The notes beneath the pieces are model-generated. The model was not told where the DNA came from. It saw only the letters and a list, made by a program, of their open reading frames with translations, and did no database searches. The translations under genes were made by a program, and so were the position numbers. Below are positions 37,562 to 45,860 of a stretch of 64,000 bases of DNA, piece after piece. Numbering within the stretch: position 1 is the stretch's first letter; every line of letters starts with the position of its first letter. The stretch is from Mucilaginibacter sp. (GTDB taxonomy: Bacteria > Bacteroidota > Bacteroidia > Sphingobacteriales > Sphingobacteriaceae), in NCBI RefSeq assembly GCF_025359345.1, contig NZ_JANYGQ010000033.1:186001-250000 (forward strand), in the 5' to 3' direction.

Positions 37562-38626
37562 ATGACCGAAACGCTGGACATCAAAATCACTAAAACCAAT
37601 CATTCCCGTTTACAAGAAACGGATTTCAGTAACTTGCCCTTTGGGCGCACATTTTCAGACCATATGTTTGTTGCCGATTATATTGACGGCGAATGGAAGA
37701 ATTTTGAAATTGTGCCTTACGGCGAAATTGGTTTAAGTCCTGCTATTTCGGCATTACACTATGGCCAGGCATTTTTTGAAGGTATAAAAGCTTACAAGCA
37801 TGCCGATGGGCAGGTTACTATTTTCCGCCCGGAAAAAAACGCTATCCGCTTTAACAAATCAGCTGAGCGTTTGTGCATGCCTGCGCTGCCCGAAGAAATA
37901 TTTATACAGTCAATAGCCGCAGTTGTAGATATCGACCGCGATTGGGTGCCGTCAAAAGCACATCACGCTTTGTATATAAGGCCGTTTATGTTTGCTACCG
38001 ACCCTTATTTGGGTGTAGCACCATCAGCCACCTATAAATATATGGTATTGATTGGTCCGGTTGGTCCGTACTTTTCAAAAACCCTGAGGGTTAAAATTGA
38101 AACACATTACACCCGCGCTGCAGAGGGCGGTATGGGTTATGCAAAGTCGGCCGGAAACTATGGCGGCAGTATGCTGCCAGCCAAAAAGGCCACAGAAGAA
38201 GGCTTTGACCAGTTGATTTGGACCGACGCCAAAAACCATGAATATGTGGAGGAAATGGGTGCTGCAAACGTAATGTTTGTGCTTGACGGAAAACTGATAA
38301 CACCATCAACCCGCGATACCATTTTAGATGGCGTAACCCGCGATACTGTATTAACCCTTGCCCGCGAATGGGGTATGGAAGTTGAAGAACGCCGTGTATC
38401 TGTTGCTGAAATTATTGAAGGGGCGAAGACCGGCAAACTACAGGATGCTTTTGGCGCAGGTACTGCCGCTACCATTGCTCCGGTAGGATCGATAAGCTAC
38501 AATGGTGAAGAATATTTTTTAAGCGATCCAAAAACCCGCGAATTTTCGCAAAAAGTATTAAGCGAACTTGATGCCATTAAATACGGTCGCGCTGCTGATA
38601 CACATGGATGGAATTATATGGTGTAA
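37562..38626 (+). CDS. ilvE: branched-chain amino acid aminotransferase
   Basis: The 354-residue fold-type IV PLP enzyme matches the BCAT group II family: HYGQAFFEGIKAYKHADG, YIRPFMFATD, and AKSAGNYGGSMLPAKKA, which contains the probable PLP lysine. It transfers amino groups between Leu, Ile or Val and 2-oxoglutarate. The length is standard for this subgroup. Transcribed alone; a terminator-like inverted repeat with a T-rich tail follows, and clpS is convergent. Confidence 0.95.
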   Translation: MTETLDIKITKTNHSRLQETDFSNLPFGRTFSDHMFVADYIDGEWKNFEIVPYGEIGLSPAISALHYGQAFFEGIKAYKHADGQVTIFRPEKNAIRFNKSAERLCMPALPEEIFIQSIAAVVDIDRDWVPSKAHHALYIRPFMFATDPYLGVAPSATYKYMVLIGPVGPYFSKTLRVKIETHYTRAAEGGMGYAKSAGNYGGSMLPAKKATEEGFDQLIWTDAKNHEYVEEMGAANVMFVLDGKLITPSTRDTILDGVTRDTVLTLAREWGMEVEERRVSVAEIIEGAKTGKLQDAFGAGTAATIAPVGSISYNGEEYFLSDPKTREFSQKVLSELDAIKYGRAADTHGWNYMV

Positions 38627-38650
38627 TTAGCACCAATGATTAGAGACCAG

Positions 38651-38700
38651 AGGTCGGAAATCAGGAAAGAACAATCCTGGTTTCTGACCTTTTCTTTTTC
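38651..38700 (+). terminator. terminator of ilvE
   Basis: AGGTCGGAAATCAGGA (38651-38666) pairs imperfectly with TCCTGGTTTCTGACCT (38675-38690), followed by a T-rich tail. It lies between convergent ilvE and clpS. Confidence 0.7.
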
Positions 38701-38713
38701 ATAGCCTTAAACG

Positions 38714-38995
38714 CTACTCTACGCTTACGGTTAAACCTTCCTGCTGCAAAATTTTGCGGTAAACTTCCACTTCGGTAAACGAGCCTTCCAAAACCGCGCA
38801 TTTACCTTCGTTGTGAACTTTCCACGCGATCTTTTCGGCCTGCGATTCTGAGTAGTCGAGGTACTTCATCATACAAAAAATCACGTGGTCGAACGTATTG
38901 TGGTCGTCGTTCCATAAAATGAGGCGGTGCATTTCCTTTAGCCCCGCCAAAATTTCCTCAAGGGTGAGGGTTTCTTCCTGTACTTCAGTTGGCAT
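38714..38995 (-). CDS. clpS: ATP-dependent Clp protease adaptor ClpS
   Basis: The 93-residue adaptor has the ClpS fold landmarks: LILWNDDHNTFDHVIFCMMK near residues 30-50, where Asn-Asp and the following residues shape the N-degron pocket, and KVHNEGKCAVLEG, which contacts ClpA/ClpC. It delivers N-end-rule substrates to the Clp protease. The clp ATPase and protease genes are not in the window. Confidence 0.95.
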   Translation of the reverse strand: MPTEVQEETLTLEEILAGLKEMHRLILWNDDHNTFDHVIFCMMKYLDYSESQAEKIAWKVHNEGKCAVLEGSFTEVEVYRKILQQEGLTVSVE

Positions 38996-39079
38996 ACGTA
39001 ACTACAAATTTACTCAAAATCTATAATAAAGCAGTCATAATAATGTTCTATTGCGGCTTTAAACCCATAATTTTATTTC

Positions 39080-39913
39080 ATGAAAGCATATATCCCCTAC
39101 ATTGCCTATAGCCTGCTTTTACAGGCAACAACTTTACGGCTAAACGCCCAGCCAATTACAACGTTACAAGCTCCGCCCACTAATATTATGATAGATGGCT
39201 CCATCAAAGAGTGGGGCGATAGCCTGCGGTATTATAATACCGAAAAGCGGATTAACTATGCCATTGCCAACAGCAAAGACACCTTATATATGGCCATGCG
39301 TGTTAACGATCGTAGCGAGCAAATCCGAATATTAAAGGCCGGTGCTACCTTCAGTATTAACACCAAAGGGAAAAAGAAAGAAAGCTTTAGTATTACATTT
39401 CCGCTGGCAACAAACGGAAATGTATCGCCATTAAATCCCCCAACAGATGGCGATGGCAAGCAAAATCATGAGGCCTTAATGCAGGCTGTTTTGACCGTGT
39501 TGCGCGGTATAAAAGCCGATGGCTTTAAGGATATTGAAGATGATATGATTACCACCAGCAACACTTATGGTATAAAAACAGCCTTGGATTACGACGATAA
39601 GGGTTACCTTGTTTGTGAAGCAGCTATTCCGCTTGCGCTTTTTCACGCAGCAGCCGATGCAGAAAAAAACGAATGGGCATTCAACTTTAAAATAAACGGC
39701 ATAACCAAGCCTGCAACGCAGGGCGAAGGAGAGGGCGGTGGCCGCGGCGGCCGCGGTGGCGGTGGAATGGGTGGCGGAAGTCGTGGAGGTCACGGCGGCG
39801 GTGGCGGCAGAGGGAGCCGTGGCGGAGGTACGGGGGGCGCCGGCGGAAGCTCAGACCGTAGTGCATTGTTTGCATCTGAAGATTTTTGGGAGAAGTTTTA
39901 TTTGTCGAAATGA
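39080..39913 (+). CDS. secreted protein with CBM9-like domain and Gly/Arg-rich tail
   Basis: The 277-residue protein has a signal peptide (1-24, ending LNAQ). A beta-sandwich follows (about 30-110, IMIDGSIKEWGDSLRYY and DTLYMAMRVND) resembling family 9 carbohydrate-binding or related domains. A second beta part runs to about 210. Residues 215-257 are almost only Gly with regularly placed Arg, Ser and one His, then a short hydrophilic C-terminus. I do not recognise the whole protein. The tail could be disordered, adhesive or matrix-associated. GC content rises sharply in that stretch. A good terminator follows. Confidence 0.75.
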   Translation: MKAYIPYIAYSLLLQATTLRLNAQPITTLQAPPTNIMIDGSIKEWGDSLRYYNTEKRINYAIANSKDTLYMAMRVNDRSEQIRILKAGATFSINTKGKKKESFSITFPLATNGNVSPLNPPTDGDGKQNHEALMQAVLTVLRGIKADGFKDIEDDMITTSNTYGIKTALDYDDKGYLVCEAAIPLALFHAAADAEKNEWAFNFKINGITKPATQGEGEGGGRGGRGGGGMGGGSRGGHGGGGGRGSRGGGTGGAGGSSDRSALFASEDFWEKFYLSK

Positions 39914-39977
39914 AATTGATGGTCAGATGGGTGAATATGCTGATGTCTCAGCTGTTTAATAATATCATTATCATGCC

Positions 39978-40002
39978 GGCTGTGTCGTCACAGCCTTTTT
40001 TT
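39978..40002 (+). terminator. terminator of the Gly-rich protein gene
   Basis: GGCTGTG (39978-39984), loop TCGT, CACAGCC (39989-39995), then seven T. It is a textbook intrinsic terminator on the + strand, 5 bases before the end of the convergent channel gene. Confidence 0.88.
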
Positions 40003-40006
40003 ATCG

Positions 40007-41008
40007 TTAACTGCTTATCCCCACCCGCGTCGCTTCAAAAATAAACCAGGCGTTGAGCAAGAGGTAACAGCCCAGCAAAACCTGGGCACTAATAAAATCG
40101 AACCTTTGCGATTTGGCCAATTCGTTGCGTTTAACAAGTTTTAGCGACCATGCTGTACAAATGATAACTGTGAGGATAAAGAACAGCGTAATTCCATGCA
40201 GCATATCAACTAAAGTAAATGTGGTTGATTCGGGCAGCGATGAGTCTACAATATATTTATTACCGATGACAGCAAATAGTGCTCCTACGCTTAATCCAAA
40301 ACGAGAGTCGATACTGTCGGCATGGATATAAAAGCACATATAGGCAATCAGGAAGGCCACGTACATGCCGAGGAACATTTTCCAGAACAATCCCATTGCC
40401 GCCCGGTCGATTTGCACCCTTACTTTGAAGTTGCTGTATTCGGTATGGGGCTTTGGTTGGCTGTCATCGCCAAACGCTGTTTCATATTTTTTTATGCCGG
40501 TTGAAATGTCGAGGCTGTCTATATCCCATCCCCTTAATGTAAAACGGGGATCGAAATGCTTGCCCAGTGTGTCGGCGGCAAACACCAGCGATTTGGAATC
40601 ATACTGTGAGTTTTCGATGGAAAAGCGAAGTTTTTGCTTGTCGAACGGAAAATTATTAACCGCCCACGAATCTTTCATCACACACTGAAGTTTCATCAGC
40701 AGGTATATTTTATTGTCGGATGAATCGACGGTTGAATAGGAGGTAATGACAGACTTTGCCTGCGGCACCTCCAGGTTATGCAGAAAATCAAAACTCTTGT
40801 TCTTGTATTTTAGCCACAACCAAAGGGTAATGTTATACTCTTTATCTTTAAAATTGATGTCGTGAATGCTGGTGATGTAAACGCCGGTGCGTACCGTGTC
40901 GGGATGTTGGGCGAATACTGTTGAATAGGACAGCAACAACATCGCCAGCGTAGTTGCAGCAATAAACTGTTTCACAATTAGTTTTTTAACTTTTAGCTGA
41001 AGTGGCAT
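40007..41008 (-). CDS. pentameric ligand-gated ion channel (Cys-loop family) homologue
   Basis: The 333-residue protein has the layout of prokaryotic pLGICs: signal peptide (1-34), a beta-rich extracellular domain (about 35-200) and four membrane helices at about 208-229, 234-255, 264-290 and 308-327. The family hallmark FPFD lies at 120-123 in a loop without the animal cysteine pair, as in other bacterial members. An Arg (residue 202) lies at the junction before the first helix. The second helix (RFGLSVGALFAVIGN) would line the pore. It lies alone on the minus strand. Ligand and ion selectivity are unknown. Confidence 0.82.
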   Translation of the reverse strand: MPLQLKVKKLIVKQFIAATTLAMLLLSYSTVFAQHPDTVRTGVYITSIHDINFKDKEYNITLWLWLKYKNKSFDFLHNLEVPQAKSVITSYSTVDSSDNKIYLLMKLQCVMKDSWAVNNFPFDKQKLRFSIENSQYDSKSLVFAADTLGKHFDPRFTLRGWDIDSLDISTGIKKYETAFGDDSQPKPHTEYSNFKVRVQIDRAAMGLFWKMFLGMYVAFLIAYMCFYIHADSIDSRFGLSVGALFAVIGNKYIVDSSLPESTTFTLVDMLHGITLFFILTVIICTAWSLKLVKRNELAKSQRFDFISAQVLLGCYLLLNAWFIFEATRVGISS

Positions 41009-41124
41009 CAGCTAAAAATAGCCTTTTTATTTGAAAAGTAATGTACACGGGACCGCGCAGCTATCTTATGAGCCCCAAAGTTGGCAAATCTAACCTGGTC
41101 AAACTTTCCTTACTCATTCGTACC

Positions 41125-42999
41125 TTATTCCACCACTCTTACTTTCAAAAAGCTTGGGTTTGCCTTTGATGTGTAAACCCGGTGTGTTGCTTTTTTAAAG
41201 GCAGCGCTGTCGCATTTCATAATATCCACAAAAGTTTGCGGGTTGCGGTCAATCAGTGGGAACCAGGTGCTTTGTACCTGCACCATTATTTTGTGGCCTT
41301 TTTTAAAGGTATGTAATACATCCTGCAGTTCCCAATTTACCGGGGTAACTTTGCCCGGGGTAAATGGTTCCGGTTTTTCAATTGAGACACGATACTTGCC
41401 GCGGATAGGCTCGCTGCGCACCATTTGCTGGTACCCGGCCATCTTTACGTCCTTGCCGGTAAATTTATTGTTGCTGGCGGTATCAGGATAAACATCCAAA
41501 ACTTTCACCACAAAATCGGCATCGGTGCCGGTAGTTGATACTTTTAGGTTTGCCCAAATGTTGCCGGCTATAGTAACGTCCTTGTCCAGTACATCTGTTG
41601 TATAGTTTAGCAAATCTTTACGGTCGGCTAAAAAGCGTTGGTCGGCGGTCATGTATTCGCGGTCCATGTCCATGCTTTTATGATTCAGGAACGGTATCGG
41701 GTTGCTAGGATCTGATACATATTCATCATAACTCTCTTTGCTGTCTGCAGGGGCATTAAACGACAGTTTCCCGCCGGGCAGTAGATACAGTTGCTTTTCT
41801 TCGGCCTCTTTTGGTGGCCAGGTTTTATACTCTTTCCATTTGTTTACGCCCGTTTCAAAAGTATTGACCGGGGCAATGTTCATATCTGTACCTTTCAGGT
41901 AATGACTAAAGAATTTAAATTCGATATCGTCCCTATAATGCGGGCCGGTTGGGCCGCCAAAATCAACGTCGCCCAGGTGGTCGCCTGCGCCGCGTGCCCA
42001 GCCGCCGTGTACCCACGGGCCCATGGCAAAGTAAATTGGTGTTTTAGGATTTCGCTTTACCAGTGTTTTGTAGGTGTTTATAGCACCGTATAAATCCTCG
42101 GCATCGTACCAGCCGCCCGTAACTAACACAGCGGTTTTAATATCGTGCAGGTGATATAACACATTGCGGTCTTTCCAATGCTGGTCGTAATCCGGGTGGT
42201 CCATCATTTCGTTCCACAGGCGGATGGTATCTTTATAATACTTGTCGTTGGTGTTTTTCATTGGACCCATCTTCAAAAAAAAGTCGTATCCGTCATTAGT
42301 GCCCGGGTTAAACCGACCGCCGCGACGTTGGGTTGGTTTATCATCCTGCTTGTTGGTAAAACCTGGGTAAAACCCAAAGTTGGCTACCAAAAAGAATGCA
42401 CCATTGTGCCAGCCGTCATCGCGCCATAAATCAGACATAGGCGCCTGGGGTGATGCCGCTACTAAAGCCGGGTGGCGGCTTAACAAGGCAGCGGTTGTAT
42501 AAAAACCAGGGTACGATATACCCCAAACACCCACTTTCCCGGTATTGTTCGGTATGTTTTTTAGCAGCCAGTCGATGGTATCGTAAGTGTCGGTGCCTTC
42601 ATCAACATCGGTATTGCTGCTGTGGTCTTCCTTTTCGGGCATCATTTCCTCAAACATACCTTCGCTCATATAGCGGCCGCGCACATCCTGGTAAACAAAA
42701 ATATAACTGTCGTGCATAAAGGCAGGGGAAGGACCCAGGTTGCCTTTATACTTATCGGCGCCGTATGGGCCCACGCTGTAAGGGGTCCGGTCCATCATAA
42801 AAGGATATTTCTTCGATTGGTCCTTAGGTACGTAAACCGAAGTGAACAGCTTTTTGCCATCACGCATCGGGATTTGATATTCGTATTTTGTGTAGTTGTC
42901 CTTTACGTACGTGGCTTCGGCGTTGTTGCCGCTTGGCTGGGCGAAGGTTATGGAGGCTAAAAGCGTAAAGCAAAAAGCAAGAAGTAAAAGTTTTTTCAT
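41125..42999 (-). CDS. CocE/NonD family hydrolase (X-Pro dipeptidyl-peptidase-like)
   Basis: The 624-residue protein has a signal peptide (1-20, ending TFAQ), an alpha/beta-hydrolase domain and a C-terminal jelly-roll domain. The nucleophile Ser sits in GVWGISYPGFY, near residue 170. An Asp in GGWYDAEDLYGAIN and a His in MGPWVHGGWARG complete a plausible triad. Family members include cocaine esterase, glutaryl-7-ACA acylase and alpha-amino acid ester hydrolases; the natural substrate here is unknown. It is predicted to be periplasmic, and lies downstream of pgk but separated by a terminator. Confidence 0.93.
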   Translation of the reverse strand: MKKLLLLAFCFTLLASITFAQPSGNNAEATYVKDNYTKYEYQIPMRDGKKLFTSVYVPKDQSKKYPFMMDRTPYSVGPYGADKYKGNLGPSPAFMHDSYIFVYQDVRGRYMSEGMFEEMMPEKEDHSSNTDVDEGTDTYDTIDWLLKNIPNNTGKVGVWGISYPGFYTTAALLSRHPALVAASPQAPMSDLWRDDGWHNGAFFLVANFGFYPGFTNKQDDKPTQRRGGRFNPGTNDGYDFFLKMGPMKNTNDKYYKDTIRLWNEMMDHPDYDQHWKDRNVLYHLHDIKTAVLVTGGWYDAEDLYGAINTYKTLVKRNPKTPIYFAMGPWVHGGWARGAGDHLGDVDFGGPTGPHYRDDIEFKFFSHYLKGTDMNIAPVNTFETGVNKWKEYKTWPPKEAEEKQLYLLPGGKLSFNAPADSKESYDEYVSDPSNPIPFLNHKSMDMDREYMTADQRFLADRKDLLNYTTDVLDKDVTIAGNIWANLKVSTTGTDADFVVKVLDVYPDTASNNKFTGKDVKMAGYQQMVRSEPIRGKYRVSIEKPEPFTPGKVTPVNWELQDVLHTFKKGHKIMVQVQSTWFPLIDRNPQTFVDIMKCDSAAFKKATHRVYTSKANPSFLKVRVVE

Positions 43000-43030
43000 T
43001 GTCAGTTATTAACGCTTAAAAGTAAGCATT

Positions 43031-43063
43031 AAAACAAAAAAGACAACCTCTTTGGGTTGTCTT
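43031..43063 (-). terminator. terminator of pgk (minus strand)
   Basis: AAGACAACC (43040-43048) pairs with GGTTGTCTT (43055-43063) around a 6-base loop. Read on the minus strand, TTTTTTGTTTTA follows the stem. It separates pgk from the hydrolase gene. Confidence 0.75.
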
Positions 43064-43088
43064 CATAAAATCGTTACGAACCTGATGT

Positions 43089-43178
43089 GTTAATTTGATG
43101 ATTTGTCAATTTGAAGATTAGAAAGACAGACTATTCAATCATCATCTTCAAATTAGCTCATTTTCAAATTATCAAATT
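43089..43178. repeat. ATTTGAAGAT-type repeats, copy 2 (inverted to 25103)
   Basis: Positions 43143-43178, read on the minus strand, match 25103-25138 at about 32 of 36 bases. A second set of ATTTGATGATT/ATTTGAAGATT words at 43095-43120 faces it, so the region can fold back on itself. It touches the pgk stop codon. Confidence 0.7.
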
Positions 43179-44368
43179 CAATCATTAATCGCCTTCACTC
43201 CAGGTAATTCCTTACCTTCCATGTACTCGAGCAGGGCGCCGCCGCCGGTTGATACATAACTCACGTCGTCAGTCATGCCAAACTTGGCCACTGCTGCGGC
43301 AGAGTCACCACCGCCGATAAGCGAAAATGCGCCATTGTCTGTTGCCGTGGCTACCGCATCGGCAATTGCTTTTGTGCCCACCAAAAATTTCTCCATTTCA
43401 AAAACACCCATCGGGCCGTTCCAGAGTATGGTTTTTGATTCTTCAACAACTTTGCTGAATAGTTTAATAGTTTCAGGCCCGATATCAAGTCCCATCCAGT
43501 TGTCCGGGATTTTGCCTGTTTTTGCAATATCAGTTTTTGCATCGTTCGAAAATGCATCGGCAATAACATTATCTACAGGTAACAAAAGGGTCACACCTTT
43601 TTCTTTTGCTTTTTTAACCAGGCTAAGTGCCAGGTCAAGTTTGTCGGCTTCAACTAATGATGTACCAATGGTACCGCCATCGGCTTTAGCGAAAGTGTAA
43701 GCCATGCCACCGCCTATTATAAGGTTATCTACTTTATCCAGGAGTTTTTCTATCAGCTCGATCTTGTCAGATACTTTTGAACCACCCATAATGGCCGTAA
43801 ATGGCTTTGGGGCATTGTTTAATATTTTTTCAGCGTTTTGTAATTCGGCAGCCATCAGGTAGCCAAAGTATTTGGCATTAGGGAAAAATTGTGCAATTAT
43901 AGCTGTCGAAGCGTGCGCGCGGTGCGCGGTGCCAAATGCATCGTTAACGTATATGTCGCCCAGCTTTGAAAGCTTTTCGGCAAAATCCTTGTCTCCTTTT
44001 TCCTCTTCTTTGTAAAAGCGCAGGTTTTCGAGCAACAGCACTTCACCTTTACCCAGGGCCTTTGCTTTGCTTTCGGCGGCAGCGCCAATACAATCATCAG
44101 CAAACTGAACTTGTTGGCCCAACAAATCAGATAAATGCGAAACTATATGCTTCAGTGAATATTTTTCCTCAGGTCCGCCTTTTGGCCTGCCCAAGTGCGA
44201 CATCAGGATAACTGCGCCGCCATCGTTCAATATTTTTTTTATCGTTGGCAATGCTGCCGTCATCCGGTTATCATCGGTAATGTTATAGTTTTCATCAAGA
44301 GGAACGTTAAAGTCAACCCTTATGAGGGCTTTTTTTCCTGAAAAGCTAATTTGATCTACTGTTTTCAT
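43178..44368 (-). CDS. pgk: phosphoglycerate kinase
   Basis: The 396-residue glycolytic enzyme transfers phosphate between 1,3-bisphosphoglycerate and ADP. The N-terminal signature [12 protein letters not shown] lies at residues 14-25, [17 protein letters not shown] near 57, and the nucleotide-binding end [19 protein letters not shown] near the C-terminus (read here as [12 protein letters not shown]). Length is standard. Transcribed alone with a terminator downstream. Confidence 0.98.
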   Translation of the reverse strand: MKTVDQISFSGKKALIRVDFNVPLDENYNITDDNRMTAALPTIKKILNDGGAVILMSHLGRPKGGPEEKYSLKHIVSHLSDLLGQQVQFADDCIGAAAESKAKALGKGEVLLLENLRFYKEEEKGDKDFAEKLSKLGDIYVNDAFGTAHRAHASTAIIAQFFPNAKYFGYLMAAELQNAEKILNNAPKPFTAIMGGSKVSDKIELIEKLLDKVDNLIIGGGMAYTFAKADGGTIGTSLVEADKLDLALSLVKKAKEKGVTLLLPVDNVIADAFSNDAKTDIAKTGKIPDNWMGLDIGPETIKLFSKVVEESKTILWNGPMGVFEMEKFLVGTKAIADAVATATDNGAFSLIGGGDSAAAVAKFGMTDDVSYVSTGGGALLEYMEGKELPGVKAIND

Positions 44369-44479
44369 AATGTTTGATGCAAATGGTTAATGCAAGCGAT
44401 TTTTCGAGCCGCCAAATTCAGCATTTTAATTCCAAATTGGAAAGTAAATGTTAAAAAGGTGTTTTAATTAATAAAAACA

Positions 44480-44917
44480 TCACTGAATTTTAACATACAT
44501 TACATAATGAGGACCTATGTTGGGTACTTCAAACTCAGAGGAAATTGTTTCAAACCCCATATTCAAATAAAATTGGCGGGCACTTTTACGCGCATTACAC
44601 CACAAATAATTTGCTTTTTGCCCGCGCAGATAAACTATGGCAAAATTTAACAACTGGTTACCCAGGCCTCTGCCCCGGTATTCATCAACTGTAGCCATGC
44701 CGCGTAACTGGTACCCAACGCCTGTAAACTCTCCATAAGACTGCGGATGAAAGGACGCTATGCAAACAAGTTCATCACCAACGTAATAGCCCAAATGAAA
44801 TGCACCGGGTAACATGTCAGTTGGAAAAATGCATTCTTCGTGGCTTAGTTTCGCTTCGCGCAAAACATTGTTTCGTATGGCTAATAGTGTATCATCAATC
44901 TTAATAAACTTAATCAT
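44480..44917 (-). CDS. GNAT family N-acetyltransferase
   Basis: I place the start at 44917 (MIKFIKIDD), giving 145 residues; the in-frame ATG at 44956 adds a hydrophobic tail that is not typical. The acetyl-CoA binding motif appears as MATVDEYRGRGLGNQLLNFA, and a LWCNARKSARQFYLNMGFE segment is typical of the family. It resembles small GNAT proteins of unknown substrate. It lies upstream of pgk on the same strand, 111 bases away. Confidence 0.85.
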   Translation of the reverse strand: MIKFIKIDDTLLAIRNNVLREAKLSHEECIFPTDMLPGAFHLGYYVGDELVCIASFHPQSYGEFTGVGYQLRGMATVDEYRGRGLGNQLLNFAIVYLRGQKANYLWCNARKSARQFYLNMGFETISSEFEVPNIGPHYVMYVKIQ

Positions 44918-45125
44918 AGTTTTTAAAAATAACTCCCGCGAGGCAAAAATGGGCAATTTTTCCCCAACTGTGCTAACTTATCGCCACGGGTTAATGCTAC
45001 CACAAACGCGGCCTCCGGGTAAATAAGTGCCATTTCGGCGTCAATAGGCGGTTTTTTACAGCTTCGGCAAAAATAGCACAAGTATTGCATTAATATTTAC
45101 GCAGGGCCTATAGAATCACAATTTT

Positions 45126-45773
45126 ATGAAAACAGTATTTTCGTTATTATTAATTTCCGTTATTCTTTGGGGCTGCAGCAAGAAAGCTGATGTAACGCCT
45201 GTAAAATCAACAGATACGAGCAAAACTGCCGGCCCTACAAATCCCATTTCGGCAAAACCAGATTCGACTGTAAAATTAACAAAGGACGACACCGCACATA
45301 TGGCCGCCTTTATTATCTATGCCCAAAAAGTTAAAACCAACGTATCGGGCAAAACCCTGGTGATGGCGTTTGACGAAAATGTAAATATATTTTTACTGGC
45401 TGAAGGGTATCAAAAGACTTCAGCCATACATTTGAAAGAGGACTGGAAAAAAACGGCGCTGGCAGCTTTTGATTTTACAACGGTAAACCAGGACGGCCAA
45501 ACCACATTTAACTCAATAGATGATAACTTAAACAATGTGAAGTTTAAGACTATTTCAGATACCACCATAAACGGGGTTCCTGTAAAAAAAGTTAACGTTC
45601 ATCGCAAACTTACTTTTTCAAAAGTTTACGGGTCGGCACAGCTTGCAACTGATCAGCAAAACCTGCTTCTTGCCAAAACCGATGAGTTGATTACTTTTTC
45701 ATCGTACACTTATTATAATCAGAAAAACTACCCTGTTACCAGCGCTGTGGCATATGTGCAGTATGTGAAGTAA
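45126..45773 (+). CDS. hypothetical lipoprotein
   Basis: The 215-residue product has a lipoprotein signal ending in LWGC (Cys17 lipidated). A low-complexity linker rich in Lys, Thr, Ser and Pro (about 18-50) precedes a beta-rich domain with no recognised family. It is probably anchored in the outer membrane. The size and layout recall the lipoprotein at 3628, but I see no clear sequence similarity. It is convergent with gap across a 22-bp inverted repeat. Confidence 0.8.
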   Translation: MKTVFSLLLISVILWGCSKKADVTPVKSTDTSKTAGPTNPISAKPDSTVKLTKDDTAHMAAFIIYAQKVKTNVSGKTLVMAFDENVNIFLLAEGYQKTSAIHLKEDWKKTALAAFDFTTVNQDGQTTFNSIDDNLNNVKFKTISDTTINGVPVKKVNVHRKLTFSKVYGSAQLATDQQNLLLAKTDELITFSSYTYYNQKNYPVTSAVAYVQYVK

Positions 45774-45792
45774 GTTGTAAATGTTGGGAAAC

Positions 45793-45860
45793 GTCGTATA
45801 GGTTGTAAAAGTTGAAGATATGAATTGCTCAACAGCTGCAACTTTTATAACCTATACAAC
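45793..45860. repeat. 22-bp inverted repeat between convergent genes
   Basis: Arms 45793-45814 and 45839-45860 match as complements at 20 of 22 bases. The unit (GTATAGGTTGTAAAAGTTG) shares words with the pyk terminator and the spacer upstream of gmk. It reaches the first base of the gap stop codon and may serve as a two-way terminator, although T runs are weak. Confidence 0.7.

Noticed and set aside
39687-39875. Minus-strand ORF with Arg/His-rich product and the alternative plus-strand frame at 39738
   Set aside because: Both are the GC-rich Gly tract read in other frames.
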